A stretch of 59,567 nucleotides of DNA, taken from positions 1 through 59,567 of the forward strand of contig NZ_JASLER010000027.1 of NCBI RefSeq assembly GCF_030151085.1, given 5' to 3'. Positions 25,218-33,602 of the stretch are shown here, piece after piece. The position numbers were made by a program, and so were the translations under genes. The notes below the pieces were generated by a model that was given only the letters and a program-made list of their open reading frames with translations, was not told where the DNA came from and did no database searches. The stretch's first letter is position 1; each line of letters begins with the position of its first letter. Source of the stretch: Bacteroides sp. GTDB taxonomy: Bacteria; Bacteroidota; Bacteroidia; Bacteroidales; Bacteroidaceae.

Positions 25218-25245
25218 GTTGAGAATTGATAGTTGAAAATTGATA
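25218..25245. repeat. Tandem 14-nt repeat between HAD gene and ribF
   Basis: GTTGAGAATTGATA (25218-25231) is followed at once by GTTGAAAATTGATA (25232-25245). This is another junctional simple repeat. Confidence 0.7.
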
Positions 25246-25250
25246 ATAAA

Positions 25251-25868
25251 TCACTTAAAAAGAGGGCTCCAGTCCTCACCGGCTTTTGGAGTATAGGTAG
25301 AGATACCTAAAGTTTCCGCTGTACGGCAATTCGCTTCAGAATCATCAATGAAAAGCGTTTCTTTAGGATTAATGCCGGTATCGTCCAGTACCTTTTGGAA
25401 GATTTCCACATCCGGCTTAGCCATTTTCATCTCATAAGAGAGGTAAATGTGTTCAAAGTAATCTTCCGCCCGGAAAGTCTTATAAGGAAATACATGTTGA
25501 AGTGACCATTGCCAATGGAGATCGTTGGTATTGCTCAGTAGATAAACCACATAATCCTTACGCAATCTCAACAACAAATCCAATTTATATTCAGGAATAC
25601 TTAGTAGAAAACTATTCCAGGCTTCATTTATTTGGGCATCAGTGACCGGCTTATCTATCTTTTCACGAAGTATACTGCGGAATTCGTCACTGCTTATCAA
25701 TCCTTTTTCATAATTGTGGAAGAAGTCCTGCTGGTGATATAAATCCAGCATGACTTCCACATTCGGTAAACCTAACTTCTTGAAGTTCTCAATACAACGT
25801 TGACGATCCAAGTCTATCAGAACTCCGCCAAAATCAATAATAAGGTTTTTTATTCCTTTTCTTTTCAT
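25251..25868 (-). CDS. HAD superfamily phosphatase (subfamily IA)
   Basis: The 205-residue protein has motif I IIDFGGVLIDLD with nucleophile Asp12; the usual second aspartate is glycine, as in the YihX group of sugar phosphatases. Motif II is LLSNTND, motif III the lysine in KMAKPDVEIFQ, and motif IV ETLFIDDSEANC. A small helical cap domain lies between motifs I and II. The substrate is probably a sugar or nucleotide phosphate (family inference). It starts 5 bases after the calcium ATPase stop and precedes ribF by 40 bases. Confidence 0.9.
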   Translation of the reverse strand: MKRKGIKNLIIDFGGVLIDLDRQRCIENFKKLGLPNVEVMLDLYHQQDFFHNYEKGLISSDEFRSILREKIDKPVTDAQINEAWNSFLLSIPEYKLDLLLRLRKDYVVYLLSNTNDLHWQWSLQHVFPYKTFRAEDYFEHIYLSYEMKMAKPDVEIFQKVLDDTGINPKETLFIDDSEANCRTAETLGISTYTPKAGEDWSPLFK

Positions 25869-25873
25869 TACTC

Positions 25874-28558
25874 TTATTTCTGTGTTAAACGTCGGATAAG
25901 ACGGATAAGTTCACCCACCCATAAAACAAGTGAGGTAGAAGCTATAATCGTTATCCAAGTTGTAAAATCAAGTGGTTCGGTACGGAACACAGCTCCACCA
26001 AACTGAACAATCAATATTTGTCCGCCTAAGATGGCAAGTACAATCAATTCCATGCCATACGATTTGGATAGTCCCTTGAATGCTGAATCGTTAGTTCCAA
26101 ATACACGGGCGTTAAAGAGATTCCAGAATTGAAGCATTACAAAGAAGGTAAAGAAGATAGTCAGACGTTGGGTCGTCATACCGCCTTCTGCATTATTGAA
26201 CCAGAAGAGCATACCCATAAGCAATGCGAGGAATATGATACCCATACTTAATATATAGTTTCGCATGGGCTTGGTTATAATAAAGTCGGTACTCTTACGC
26301 GGCTTTTCTTTCATAACACTTTCACTGGGCGGAATAGAAGCCAAAGCCAATGCAGCAAAGGTATCCATAATCAAGTTCACCCACAACATTTGCGTTACGG
26401 TCAGCGGAAGTTCGGTACCCACTATAGAGCCCAACAATACGATGAACAGTGCCACAAAATTAATAGTCAGCTGGAATATAATAAAGCGCTGAATATTCTT
26501 ATATAAAGAACGTCCCCACATCACGGCAGTACCGATGCTGTTGAAAGAGTCGTCAAGTAAAGTAATATCACTGGCTTCTTTAGCCACCGAAGTACCTGTT
26601 CCCATTGAAAGACCTACCTGAGCGTGATTCAAAGCAGGAGCATCGTTTGTTCCATCACCTGTAACGGCCACTACGGCACCTTTCTGCTGTAGCAATTGTA
26701 CTAAACGTTGCTTATCTGTAGGACGTGCACGCGACATAATCTTCAGATCCATCACACGTTCCAGTACTTCTTCATCGGTAAGTTCGGCAAAAGCAGCACC
26801 TGTAATACGGTTACGATCCGTATCTTCCGGCTTCCATAAACCTATCTGACGGGCTATTTCGGTGGCAGTACCCGGAGTATCACCCGTTACAATCTTCACT
26901 CCGATACCTGCCGACTGGCATTTGGCAACGGCAGCTGGTACATCCGAACGGATCGGATCACTAATTGCTACTACACCTAAGAAAGTCAAATCATCCTCAG
27001 CAACCAACGATACACAATCAGCATTCTCCGCATCATCGACTATCTTGAATGCAAAACCAAGCGTACGCATTGCCATATTCTGATAATTGAGCAATTGAGC
27101 TTCAACGGTAGAACGATATTCATTTGCATCTACCCGCTTTCCATCCAGTACAACTTCCTTGCACTTGCCCAATACTATTTCAGGAGCACCCTTTACGTAC
27201 AGAATCTTTTTCCCTATCAATGGAGATTCCACCAAGGTTGCCATAAATTTCCGTTCAGTAGAGAATGTCAACTGGTCAATAATCTTAGCACTTTCACGCA
27301 AAGCCAGGTAATTCTTACCTTGACTGTTCAGCCATAAAAGTAAAGCAACTTCAGTAGGATTACCCACTCCTTTCGGCTTCTCGCCCGGTGCAGTTTCTTC
27401 CAGGAAAGCTGTAGAGTTAGCACTAATGCCTTCCATTACCAGCTTGCTAAGATCATCCTCTCCTATTTCGCCTTTATTTTTCAGTCCGTAGAAGTTAGGC
27501 TCATATACCTGCATCAGGTTCTGGGTCAATGTACCCGTCTTATCTGTACAAATCACTGTAATCGCACCCATCGTTTCACAGGCGTGCATCTTACGAACCA
27601 GATTATTAGTAGAAAGCATGCGGCGCATGTTCAATGCCAAACTAAGCGTGACGCTCATCGGCAAACCTTCGGGAACAGCTACCACAATCAGGGTAACCGC
27701 CATCATAAAGTACTGCAAAGTAGCTTGCAGAGCCGGCAACCAATCTTGAAGAGTTTGGAATGAAGAGAAATTGTAAGCCAACAGTACATCTTTCGTAAAG
27801 AAGATGACAAAAGCCAGTCCGGCTACTGTAAACCCGATCTTTCCGATAAGATTGGCAAGTTTGGTCAATTGTATATTCAGTGGAGTAGGTTCCGTAGTCT
27901 GTTCCGTACTTTGACGGGCTACTTTACCAATTTCAGTAGCATCACCCACTGCATCTACACGCATCGTTCCATGTCCGTCTACTACGGTGGTACCACGCAA
28001 AATGTGGTTGGAAGCATAAGTGGCTTCTTCATCGAAATCGGCTTCCAAGATAGTTTTAGCGACTACCGGTTCACCTGTCAGATTCGATTCGTTCACTTGC
28101 AGGGAGATGGCTTCAATCAGTTCACCGTCGGCGGGAACTTCTTCACCGGTTTCCAGAACGATAATATCGCCTACAACTACATCTTTACGGGGAATTTCCT
28201 GCACATGTCCGTTGCGAATCACTTTCACCAAAGTTTCTTCGTTCACCGCATTCAGCAGGTCGAATTTCTTAGCGGCATCATATTCAAAGTAAAAGCCGAT
28301 ACCGGTAGCCAATAAAATGGCGGCGATAATACCGATTGTCTCGGCATACTCATTCTCTATTACAGAGATAACTAAGGAAAAGAAAGCAGCTACCAATAGT
28401 ACTCTGACTACCGGGTCTTCAAATTTTTCCAAATATAATTTCCACAAGGAGGGGCGCTTAGGAGGTGTAAGTAAATTCACACCATGTTCAAGGCGACTTT
28501 TAAGTACCTCTTCATCGGTAAGCCCGATATGATAATAATCATCCTTTGATGCAGTCAT
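25874..28558 (-). CDS. Calcium-translocating P-type ATPase (PMCA-like)
   Basis: The 894-residue membrane pump has the P-type signatures: TGEEVPADGELI and the TGE loop ESNLTGEPV (actuator), CDKTGTLTQN with phosphorylated Asp near 337, KGAPE in the nucleotide domain, and VTGDGTNDAPAL in the hinge near 640. The PEGLP motif in transmembrane segment 4 and the N/D residues in segment 6 (MLWVNLIMDTFAAL) fit the plasma-membrane calcium ATPase type. The ATG at 28558 is preferred; TATTTTTG at 28587-28594 lies inside a longer frame. It probably exports Ca2+. It is the first gene of the operon with the HAD phosphatase and ribF. Confidence 0.93.
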   Translation of the reverse strand: MTASKDDYYHIGLTDEEVLKSRLEHGVNLLTPPKRPSLWKLYLEKFEDPVVRVLLVAAFFSLVISVIENEYAETIGIIAAILLATGIGFYFEYDAAKKFDLLNAVNEETLVKVIRNGHVQEIPRKDVVVGDIIVLETGEEVPADGELIEAISLQVNESNLTGEPVVAKTILEADFDEEATYASNHILRGTTVVDGHGTMRVDAVGDATEIGKVARQSTEQTTEPTPLNIQLTKLANLIGKIGFTVAGLAFVIFFTKDVLLAYNFSSFQTLQDWLPALQATLQYFMMAVTLIVVAVPEGLPMSVTLSLALNMRRMLSTNNLVRKMHACETMGAITVICTDKTGTLTQNLMQVYEPNFYGLKNKGEIGEDDLSKLVMEGISANSTAFLEETAPGEKPKGVGNPTEVALLLWLNSQGKNYLALRESAKIIDQLTFSTERKFMATLVESPLIGKKILYVKGAPEIVLGKCKEVVLDGKRVDANEYRSTVEAQLLNYQNMAMRTLGFAFKIVDDAENADCVSLVAEDDLTFLGVVAISDPIRSDVPAAVAKCQSAGIGVKIVTGDTPGTATEIARQIGLWKPEDTDRNRITGAAFAELTDEEVLERVMDLKIMSRARPTDKQRLVQLLQQKGAVVAVTGDGTNDAPALNHAQVGLSMGTGTSVAKEASDITLLDDSFNSIGTAVMWGRSLYKNIQRFIIFQLTINFVALFIVLLGSIVGTELPLTVTQMLWVNLIMDTFAALALASIPPSESVMKEKPRKSTDFIITKPMRNYILSMGIIFLALLMGMLFWFNNAEGGMTTQRLTIFFTFFVMLQFWNLFNARVFGTNDSAFKGLSKSYGMELIVLAILGGQILIVQFGGAVFRTEPLDFTTWITIIASTSLVLWVGELIRLIRRLTQK

Positions 28559-28586
28559 GCAAGTCTTTATGTTTAATTTGGGATTG

Positions 28587-28594
28587 CAAAAATA
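28587..28594 (-). promoter_or_regulatory. -7 promoter box of the calcium ATPase operon
   Basis: TATTTTTG on the minus strand lies 28 nt before the ATG at 28558 and supports that start. Confidence 0.5.
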
Positions 28595-28657
28595 CAACAA
28601 TATATCGGGATAAGCTGTGTTATTATTTTTTTTTAAGTAATGATTTTCTAACCAGTA

Positions 28658-29779
28658 TTATTTAGGCAAAACAAACCAAAATGTAGAGCCTTTACCTTCT
28701 TCTGAATCCAAACCTATTTCGCCATTTAATTTACGAATAATAGTCTGGCAGATAGATAGTCCCAATCCAGTACCCTGCTTCTCATTTTGCAGTTTTACAA
28801 AGCGTTCGAAAATCTGTCCTTGTTTCTCCTTGGGAACTCCACTTCCAGTATCTTTTACAAAGAAGTAAAGGTCATTTTCATTAATTCTATACCCTAAAGT
28901 TATGCTTCCATTAGAAGTAAATTTCATCGCGTTTGTCATGAAATTGGCAACTACCTGAGCTAAACGGTTTCTATCTGTATGCAACGTATATCCCGATTCA
29001 GGAGTTTCACGAATAATTTCTATTCCTAAGCCTTGTTCTGCAACTCTCATTCGGAATTGCTGCTCCAAATCAGACATAACCTGATTAATATCCACATCCG
29101 AAAAGACAAAATCCAAAGTACCTGCTTCAATCTTCGATAGATCCAAAATATCAGCTATCAATTGTTGCAACAATGCATTATTACTTTGGACAATCTCAAG
29201 GAATTGTGTTTTTTCTTCTTCACTCGATGCAGAAGCTAATAATTCGGAGAAACCTACAATCGCGTTTAATGGAGTCCTGATCTCATGACTCATATTTGCC
29301 AAAAAAGCAGACTTGGAACGATCTGCATTTTCTGCTTTGTTGCGTGCTTGGTTTAATTCAGCCTCTACATGTTTCAGGCGGGTGATATCATGCACAGTAA
29401 TAACCATACTATCACAGCCCTCTATTTCCATGAATTCACCTGAAATATAAGTATTACATTCCGTTAGATTACCGGCAGCATCCCTCACATTCAGCACAGC
29501 TTCCAAATCCACAAAATTTTGATGTGTACGATATGTATTTTCTATCGCATTTCGCACAGGACAACTTCCACAGAATTCATGGGTTCCACAACCTCCCACA
29601 GCAGATAGAGCATTGGCGCAACGCAACAAATCACCTACTTTTTGAGGTTCAGCAGGTTTTAATGCTCCTGTTATATCGTAATAGTTTGTATGAAATACTA
29701 TAAAGTCTCGGTCAATTAACAAAACATAAGCATGAATATTTCGCATTATTGCCCTAAACAGTTCGTTTGTCATCTGCAT
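28658..29779 (-). CDS. Cytoplasmic PAS histidine kinase with a four-cysteine cluster
   Basis: The 373-residue protein has no membrane helix. A PAS domain (about 8-135) is interrupted by Cys54, Cys64, Cys70 and Cys73 (CGTHEFCGSCPVR), spaced like a metal or Fe-S ligand set. A short coiled coil leads to HisKA with ANMSHEIRTPLN (His near 165), then HATPase_c with NFMTNAMKF (N box), DTGSGVP (G1) and GTGLGLS (G2). No receiver or adjacent response regulator gene is present, so it is an orphan kinase. A strong promoter lies at 29808-29838. The divergent neighbour is rubredoxin. Redox or metal sensing is inferred. Confidence 0.9.
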   Translation of the reverse strand: MQMTNELFRAIMRNIHAYVLLIDRDFIVFHTNYYDITGALKPAEPQKVGDLLRCANALSAVGGCGTHEFCGSCPVRNAIENTYRTHQNFVDLEAVLNVRDAAGNLTECNTYISGEFMEIEGCDSMVITVHDITRLKHVEAELNQARNKAENADRSKSAFLANMSHEIRTPLNAIVGFSELLASASSEEEKTQFLEIVQSNNALLQQLIADILDLSKIEAGTLDFVFSDVDINQVMSDLEQQFRMRVAEQGLGIEIIRETPESGYTLHTDRNRLAQVVANFMTNAMKFTSNGSITLGYRINENDLYFFVKDTGSGVPKEKQGQIFERFVKLQNEKQGTGLGLSICQTIIRKLNGEIGLDSEEGKGSTFWFVLPK

Positions 29780-29807
29780 AAGAGTGTCGCATTTAATATT
29801 TTAGAAG

Positions 29808-29838
29808 CAAAAGTAACTTTTTTTATTCAAGAATCAAA
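29808..29838 (-). promoter_or_regulatory. Promoter of the PAS histidine kinase
   Basis: On the minus strand TTTG (29835-29838) and TACTTTTG (29808-29815) are 19 nt apart, an excellent Bacteroides -33/-7 pair. Confidence 0.75.
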
Positions 29839-29893
29839 CAAAACACGGGGGTTATTCGTTATTATTAGAGAATAAACTCAAATAAAAGTAATT

Positions 29894-30055
29894 ATGGAAA
29901 AGTACATTTGCACTGTTTGTGACTACATTTATGACCCAGAAAAGGGTGATCCCGATAGCGGTATTGAACCCGGAACAGCTTTTGAAGATATCCCCGCCGA
30001 TTGGGTATGCCCCTTATGCGGAGTAGGAAAAGAAGAATTTGAGAAAGCGTCCTAA
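29894..30055 (+). CDS. Rubredoxin
   Basis: This 53-residue iron protein has the two CxxC knuckles YICTVCDYIYDP (Cys6, Cys9) and WVCPLCGVGKEEFE (Cys39, Cys42), which bind one iron and carry single electrons, often for oxygen or peroxide reduction in anaerobes. The conserved aromatic residues Tyr11, Tyr13 and Trp37 are present. It diverges from the cysteine-bearing PAS kinase and converges with the Na/Pi cotransporter gene, sharing four bases at the two stop codons (30052-30055). Confidence 0.97.
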   Translation: MEKYICTVCDYIYDPEKGDPDSGIEPGTAFEDIPADWVCPLCGVGKEEFEKAS

Positions 30056-31749
30056 GACGCTTTCTTCTCTTTTATATCACTACTGGCTTCTACTACATTT
30101 ACTATATAGTCACCCAGTTTTTCACACTCCACAATTATATCCATATAGTAGACACCCATTTGGTAGTCATACTCTTTATTGTTTACGTCCAGAATATTCT
30201 GATTCTTCAACTGATTACGATAATTGTTTATTTCATTTTCAATATTGAACGACTTATTTACGTCAACACTTTGATGTTCGGTACGCTCTACCACTACAAT
30301 CATTTGCGCTAACGCATCATCCGTCAATTTCATCATAAAATGAATATGCTCATACTGTTTTTCGGTGAAGTCTTGATTAGTCTGACGCTTGCGATTAATG
30401 GTACGTGCCAGATTATAACAGCTATCGCCAATACTTTCTATCTCAGTTACTTCACGAAGCATCGCACGTATCTGTAACTTACTTTCCGAACTCAAACGCC
30501 CTTCTGACACTTGATTCAAATAATTGGCAATCTCCAGCTCCATACTGTCACTGATATTTTCGTATTTCTCTACCCGGCTGAACAATTTATTAAAGTCATC
30601 ATCCTTATCGGTATGCAGCAAGTCCTGTACCATACCAAACATACGGTGGGTACGCTCAGCAAACAGATGAATTTCTTTACTGGCCTGCAAAATAGAAAGT
30701 TCAGCAGTAGAAAGCATACCACCGGAGATATAACGCAAACGATATTCCTCATCTTGTTCTTTCAGTGGAATAATCGCACAAACCGTTCGTTCTATAAGAT
30801 TCACAAACCATATTAATATCAAGACATTACAGATATTAAAACAGGTATGGAATGCTGAAAGCTTGAAAGAAACAGCCACGGCAGGATCAGTAGTCCCCAT
30901 TACATTTTCCACAAACCAAGATACTCCGTTAGTAAATGGAACAAATAAACATAATACCCATATAACACCAAATACATTGAACACCAAGTGAGCCAAAGCA
31001 GCCCTCCTAGCCTGCGTATTACCCGTTAGCGCCGCCAGATTTGCGGTAATAGTAGTACCTATGTTTTCACCCAACACTAACGCTGCACCCAATTCAAAAC
31101 TAATCCATCCGTTGGCACACATAATGAGGGTGATAGCCATAGTAGCCGCTGAAGCTTGCACAATCATGGTCAGTACGGTACCGATAAGTACAAAAAGCAG
31201 AATGGAGATATAGCCCATGTCGGTGTAGTCCTGTACAAAAGCCAGCATATCAGGGTTCTGGCTCAGGTCGGGAGCATTGTTCTTCAAATAGGATAACCCC
31301 ATGAAAAGGAATGCAAAACCGAAAATAAACTCACCGACAGACTTACGATTACTTTTTTGAGAGAAGAGAAGAGGAATGCCGAAGGCAAGAAGGGGAAGGG
31401 CGAAAGCGGCAATGTCGACCTTGAAACCTAAGGCGGAAATAATCCATGCTGTAACGGTAGTACCGATATTGGCTCCCATAATGACACCTATGGATTGCGA
31501 AAGGGTCAATAGTCCGGCGTTTACAAAACTCACAACCATTACAGTTGTCGCTGATGATGATTGGACTAATGCTGTAATCAACACGCCCGTTAGTACACCG
31601 GTCACCCGATTAGTAGTCATTGCGGTAAGAATTCTCCGCAACCGGTCTCCGGCAAATTTTTGAAGTCCCTCACTCATAATCTTCATACCGTACAGGAATA
31701 AAGCCAACGAACCGAGTAACTTTAAAAAATCATAAAAAGAATATTCCAT
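30052..31749 (-). CDS. Na/Pi cotransporter family protein with PhoU-like C-terminal domain
   Basis: The 565-residue protein has two inverted membrane repeats of the NptA/NaPi-II fold, each with the substrate-site signature: VQSSSATTVMVV (about 65-76) and VQASAATMAIT (about 199-209). Helical residues from about 345 on resemble PhoU and may control transport. It most likely imports phosphate with sodium. The upstream gene (nucleoside kinase) is divergent. Its stop codon overlaps that of rubredoxin on the other strand. Confidence 0.93.
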   Translation of the reverse strand: MEYSFYDFLKLLGSLALFLYGMKIMSEGLQKFAGDRLRRILTAMTTNRVTGVLTGVLITALVQSSSATTVMVVSFVNAGLLTLSQSIGVIMGANIGTTVTAWIISALGFKVDIAAFALPLLAFGIPLLFSQKSNRKSVGEFIFGFAFLFMGLSYLKNNAPDLSQNPDMLAFVQDYTDMGYISILLFVLIGTVLTMIVQASAATMAITLIMCANGWISFELGAALVLGENIGTTITANLAALTGNTQARRAALAHLVFNVFGVIWVLCLFVPFTNGVSWFVENVMGTTDPAVAVSFKLSAFHTCFNICNVLILIWFVNLIERTVCAIIPLKEQDEEYRLRYISGGMLSTAELSILQASKEIHLFAERTHRMFGMVQDLLHTDKDDDFNKLFSRVEKYENISDSMELEIANYLNQVSEGRLSSESKLQIRAMLREVTEIESIGDSCYNLARTINRKRQTNQDFTEKQYEHIHFMMKLTDDALAQMIVVVERTEHQSVDVNKSFNIENEINNYRNQLKNQNILDVNNKEYDYQMGVYYMDIIVECEKLGDYIVNVVEASSDIKEKKAS

Positions 31750-31832
31750 CTTTAATTAATTAAAGGGTTTCTTTGTTCCATCTGTTATTATACTCTATAT
31801 TTAACGTATCAATCATATAAAGTAGTGACGTC

Positions 31833-33506
31833 ATGAAACACATGTTACAAATTTGTTGCAAAAATAATAATATTTATAAAGAATTCCCTATTGGAAGTTC
31901 ACTTTTGGATATTTATTACGGTTTTAATCTTAATTTTCCCTATCAAGTAGTCAGTGCAAAGGTTAATAATCGCTCTGAAGGATTAAATTTCCGAGTATAT
32001 AATAATAAAGATGTAGAGTTCCTTGATGTATGCGATTCGTCGGGAATGCGCACTTATGTCCGTTCACTTTGCTTCGTACTGTATAAAGCCATCAATGAGA
32101 TTTTTCCGGAAGGGAAGTTATTCGTAGAACATCCTGTATCCAAAGGTTATTTCTGTAACCTGCGTATCGGACGCCCCATTGAACTAGAAGATGTAGCTGC
32201 AATCAAAAAACGGATGCAAGAGATTATTGCCGAAGATATAACCTATCACCGCATTGAATGCCACACCGCCGAGGCAGTACGTATCTTCAGCGAGAGAGGT
32301 ATGAATGACAAGGTGAAACTATTAGAGACTTCAGGTTCACTCTATACCTATTATTATACATTAGGCGATACCGTAGATTATTATTATGGTAACTTATTGC
32401 CTAGTACCGGTTTCATCAAACTATTCGACATTGTGAAGTATTACGATGGTTTGTTACTACGCATTCCTAATAAAGAGAATCCTAACGTACTGGAAGAAGT
32501 TGTAAAACAAGAAAAGATGCTCGATGTCTTCAAAGAACATCTGCGTTGGAATTACATCATGGGACTCAGTAATGTAGGTGATTTCAACCTTGCTTGTGAA
32601 ACGGGCCATGCCACTGACCTTATTAATGTAGCCGAAGCTCTGCAAGAAAAAAAGATCGCACAGATTGCTGATGACATATATCATCGCGGTGAAAATGGAA
32701 ATCGTGTTAAGCTAGTACTTATATCAGGTCCTTCCTCTTCCGGAAAAACAACATTCAGCAAGCGCCTTTCCGTTCAATTGATGACTAACGGACTGCGTCC
32801 ATACCCCATTTCTTTAGATAACTATTTCGTAGACCGTGAAGAAACGCCACTTGACGAGAACGGGAATTATGACTACGAATCACTTTATGCTCTCGACCTC
32901 AAGCTTTTCAACGCACAACTTCAAGCTTTGCTTCGAGGAGAAGAAGTAGAACTTCCACGCTTCAACTTCAGCCTTGGAAAAAAAGAATATAAAGGCGACA
33001 AATTGCGTATCGATGAGCATATGATCCTCATTTTGGAAGGAATTCACGCCCTCAACCCCGAACTGACACCGCAGATTCCTGCCGAGAGCAAATATAAGAT
33101 TTATGTATCAGCACTGACTACCATCTCCTTGGACGATCACAACTGGATACCCACAACAGATAACCGTTTGCTACGCCGCATCATCCGTGACTTCAACTAT
33201 CGTGGATATTCCGCTCAGGAAACAATATCCCGTTGGCCTAGTGTACGGGCGGGCGAAGACAAATGGATTTTCCCCTATCAGGAAAATGCCGACGTCATGT
33301 TCAACTCCGCTCTTTTATTCGAGTTTGCCGTGCTCCGTTGCCATGCCGAACCGATACTAACCAGTGTACCACGTAATTGCCCGGAATATGCCGAAGCTTA
33401 CCGACTCATGAAGTTTATAAAATACTTCACCCCGGTACAGGATAAAGAGATTCCACCAACCTCCTTGTTAAGAGAATTTTTAGGAGGCAGTAGCTTCAAG
33501 TACTAA
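31833..33506 (+). CDS. Uridine-kinase-like nucleoside kinase with ThrRS-like N-terminal region
   Basis: The 557-residue protein has an N-terminal half resembling the TGS and second additional domains of threonyl-tRNA synthetase (for example IECHTAEAVRIFSERG near 145) and a C-terminal P-loop kinase with GPSSSGKTTFSKRL near 298, followed by SLDNYFVDREETP and ILEGIHALNP. The kinase half matches uridine kinase/phosphoribulokinase. Substrate is uncertain; annotation of relatives as nucleoside kinase is by fold. The gene ends at a striking 25-bp hairpin (33505-33567) that separates it from the TPR sensor gene. Confidence 0.88.
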   Translation: MKHMLQICCKNNNIYKEFPIGSSLLDIYYGFNLNFPYQVVSAKVNNRSEGLNFRVYNNKDVEFLDVCDSSGMRTYVRSLCFVLYKAINEIFPEGKLFVEHPVSKGYFCNLRIGRPIELEDVAAIKKRMQEIIAEDITYHRIECHTAEAVRIFSERGMNDKVKLLETSGSLYTYYYTLGDTVDYYYGNLLPSTGFIKLFDIVKYYDGLLLRIPNKENPNVLEEVVKQEKMLDVFKEHLRWNYIMGLSNVGDFNLACETGHATDLINVAEALQEKKIAQIADDIYHRGENGNRVKLVLISGPSSSGKTTFSKRLSVQLMTNGLRPYPISLDNYFVDREETPLDENGNYDYESLYALDLKLFNAQLQALLRGEEVELPRFNFSLGKKEYKGDKLRIDEHMILILEGIHALNPELTPQIPAESKYKIYVSALTTISLDDHNWIPTTDNRLLRRIIRDFNYRGYSAQETISRWPSVRAGEDKWIFPYQENADVMFNSALLFEFAVLRCHAEPILTSVPRNCPEYAEAYRLMKFIKYFTPVQDKEIPPTSLLREFLGGSSFKY

Positions 33507-33567
33507 AAATAGTGATTAGTGGTTAGTGAAAAAACAAACATATCACTAACCACTAATCACTATTTTT
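33505..33567 (+). terminator. Perfect 25-bp stem hairpin after the nucleoside kinase gene
   Basis: The arms 33505-33529 and 33543-33567 are exact reverse complements with a 13-nt loop, and the 3' arm ends in TTTTT. The left arm includes the kinase stop codon region. It probably ends transcription; the arms are built from AGTGATTAGTGG-like repeats. Confidence 0.8.
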
Positions 33568-33571
33568 ATAT

Positions 33572-33579
33572 TACCTTTG
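33572..33579 (+). promoter_or_regulatory. -7 promoter box of the TPR sensor gene
   Basis: TACCTTTG lies 24 nt before the ATG at 33603, just past the hairpin, and supports that start and separate transcription. Confidence 0.55.
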
Positions 33580-33602
33580 TAACAAACAAACGATTTTACA
33601 AA

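Noticed and set aside
29894..31749. Frameshift at the rubredoxin/cotransporter junction
   Set aside because: Both proteins end at their normal C-termini; the overlap is a genuine convergent arrangement.
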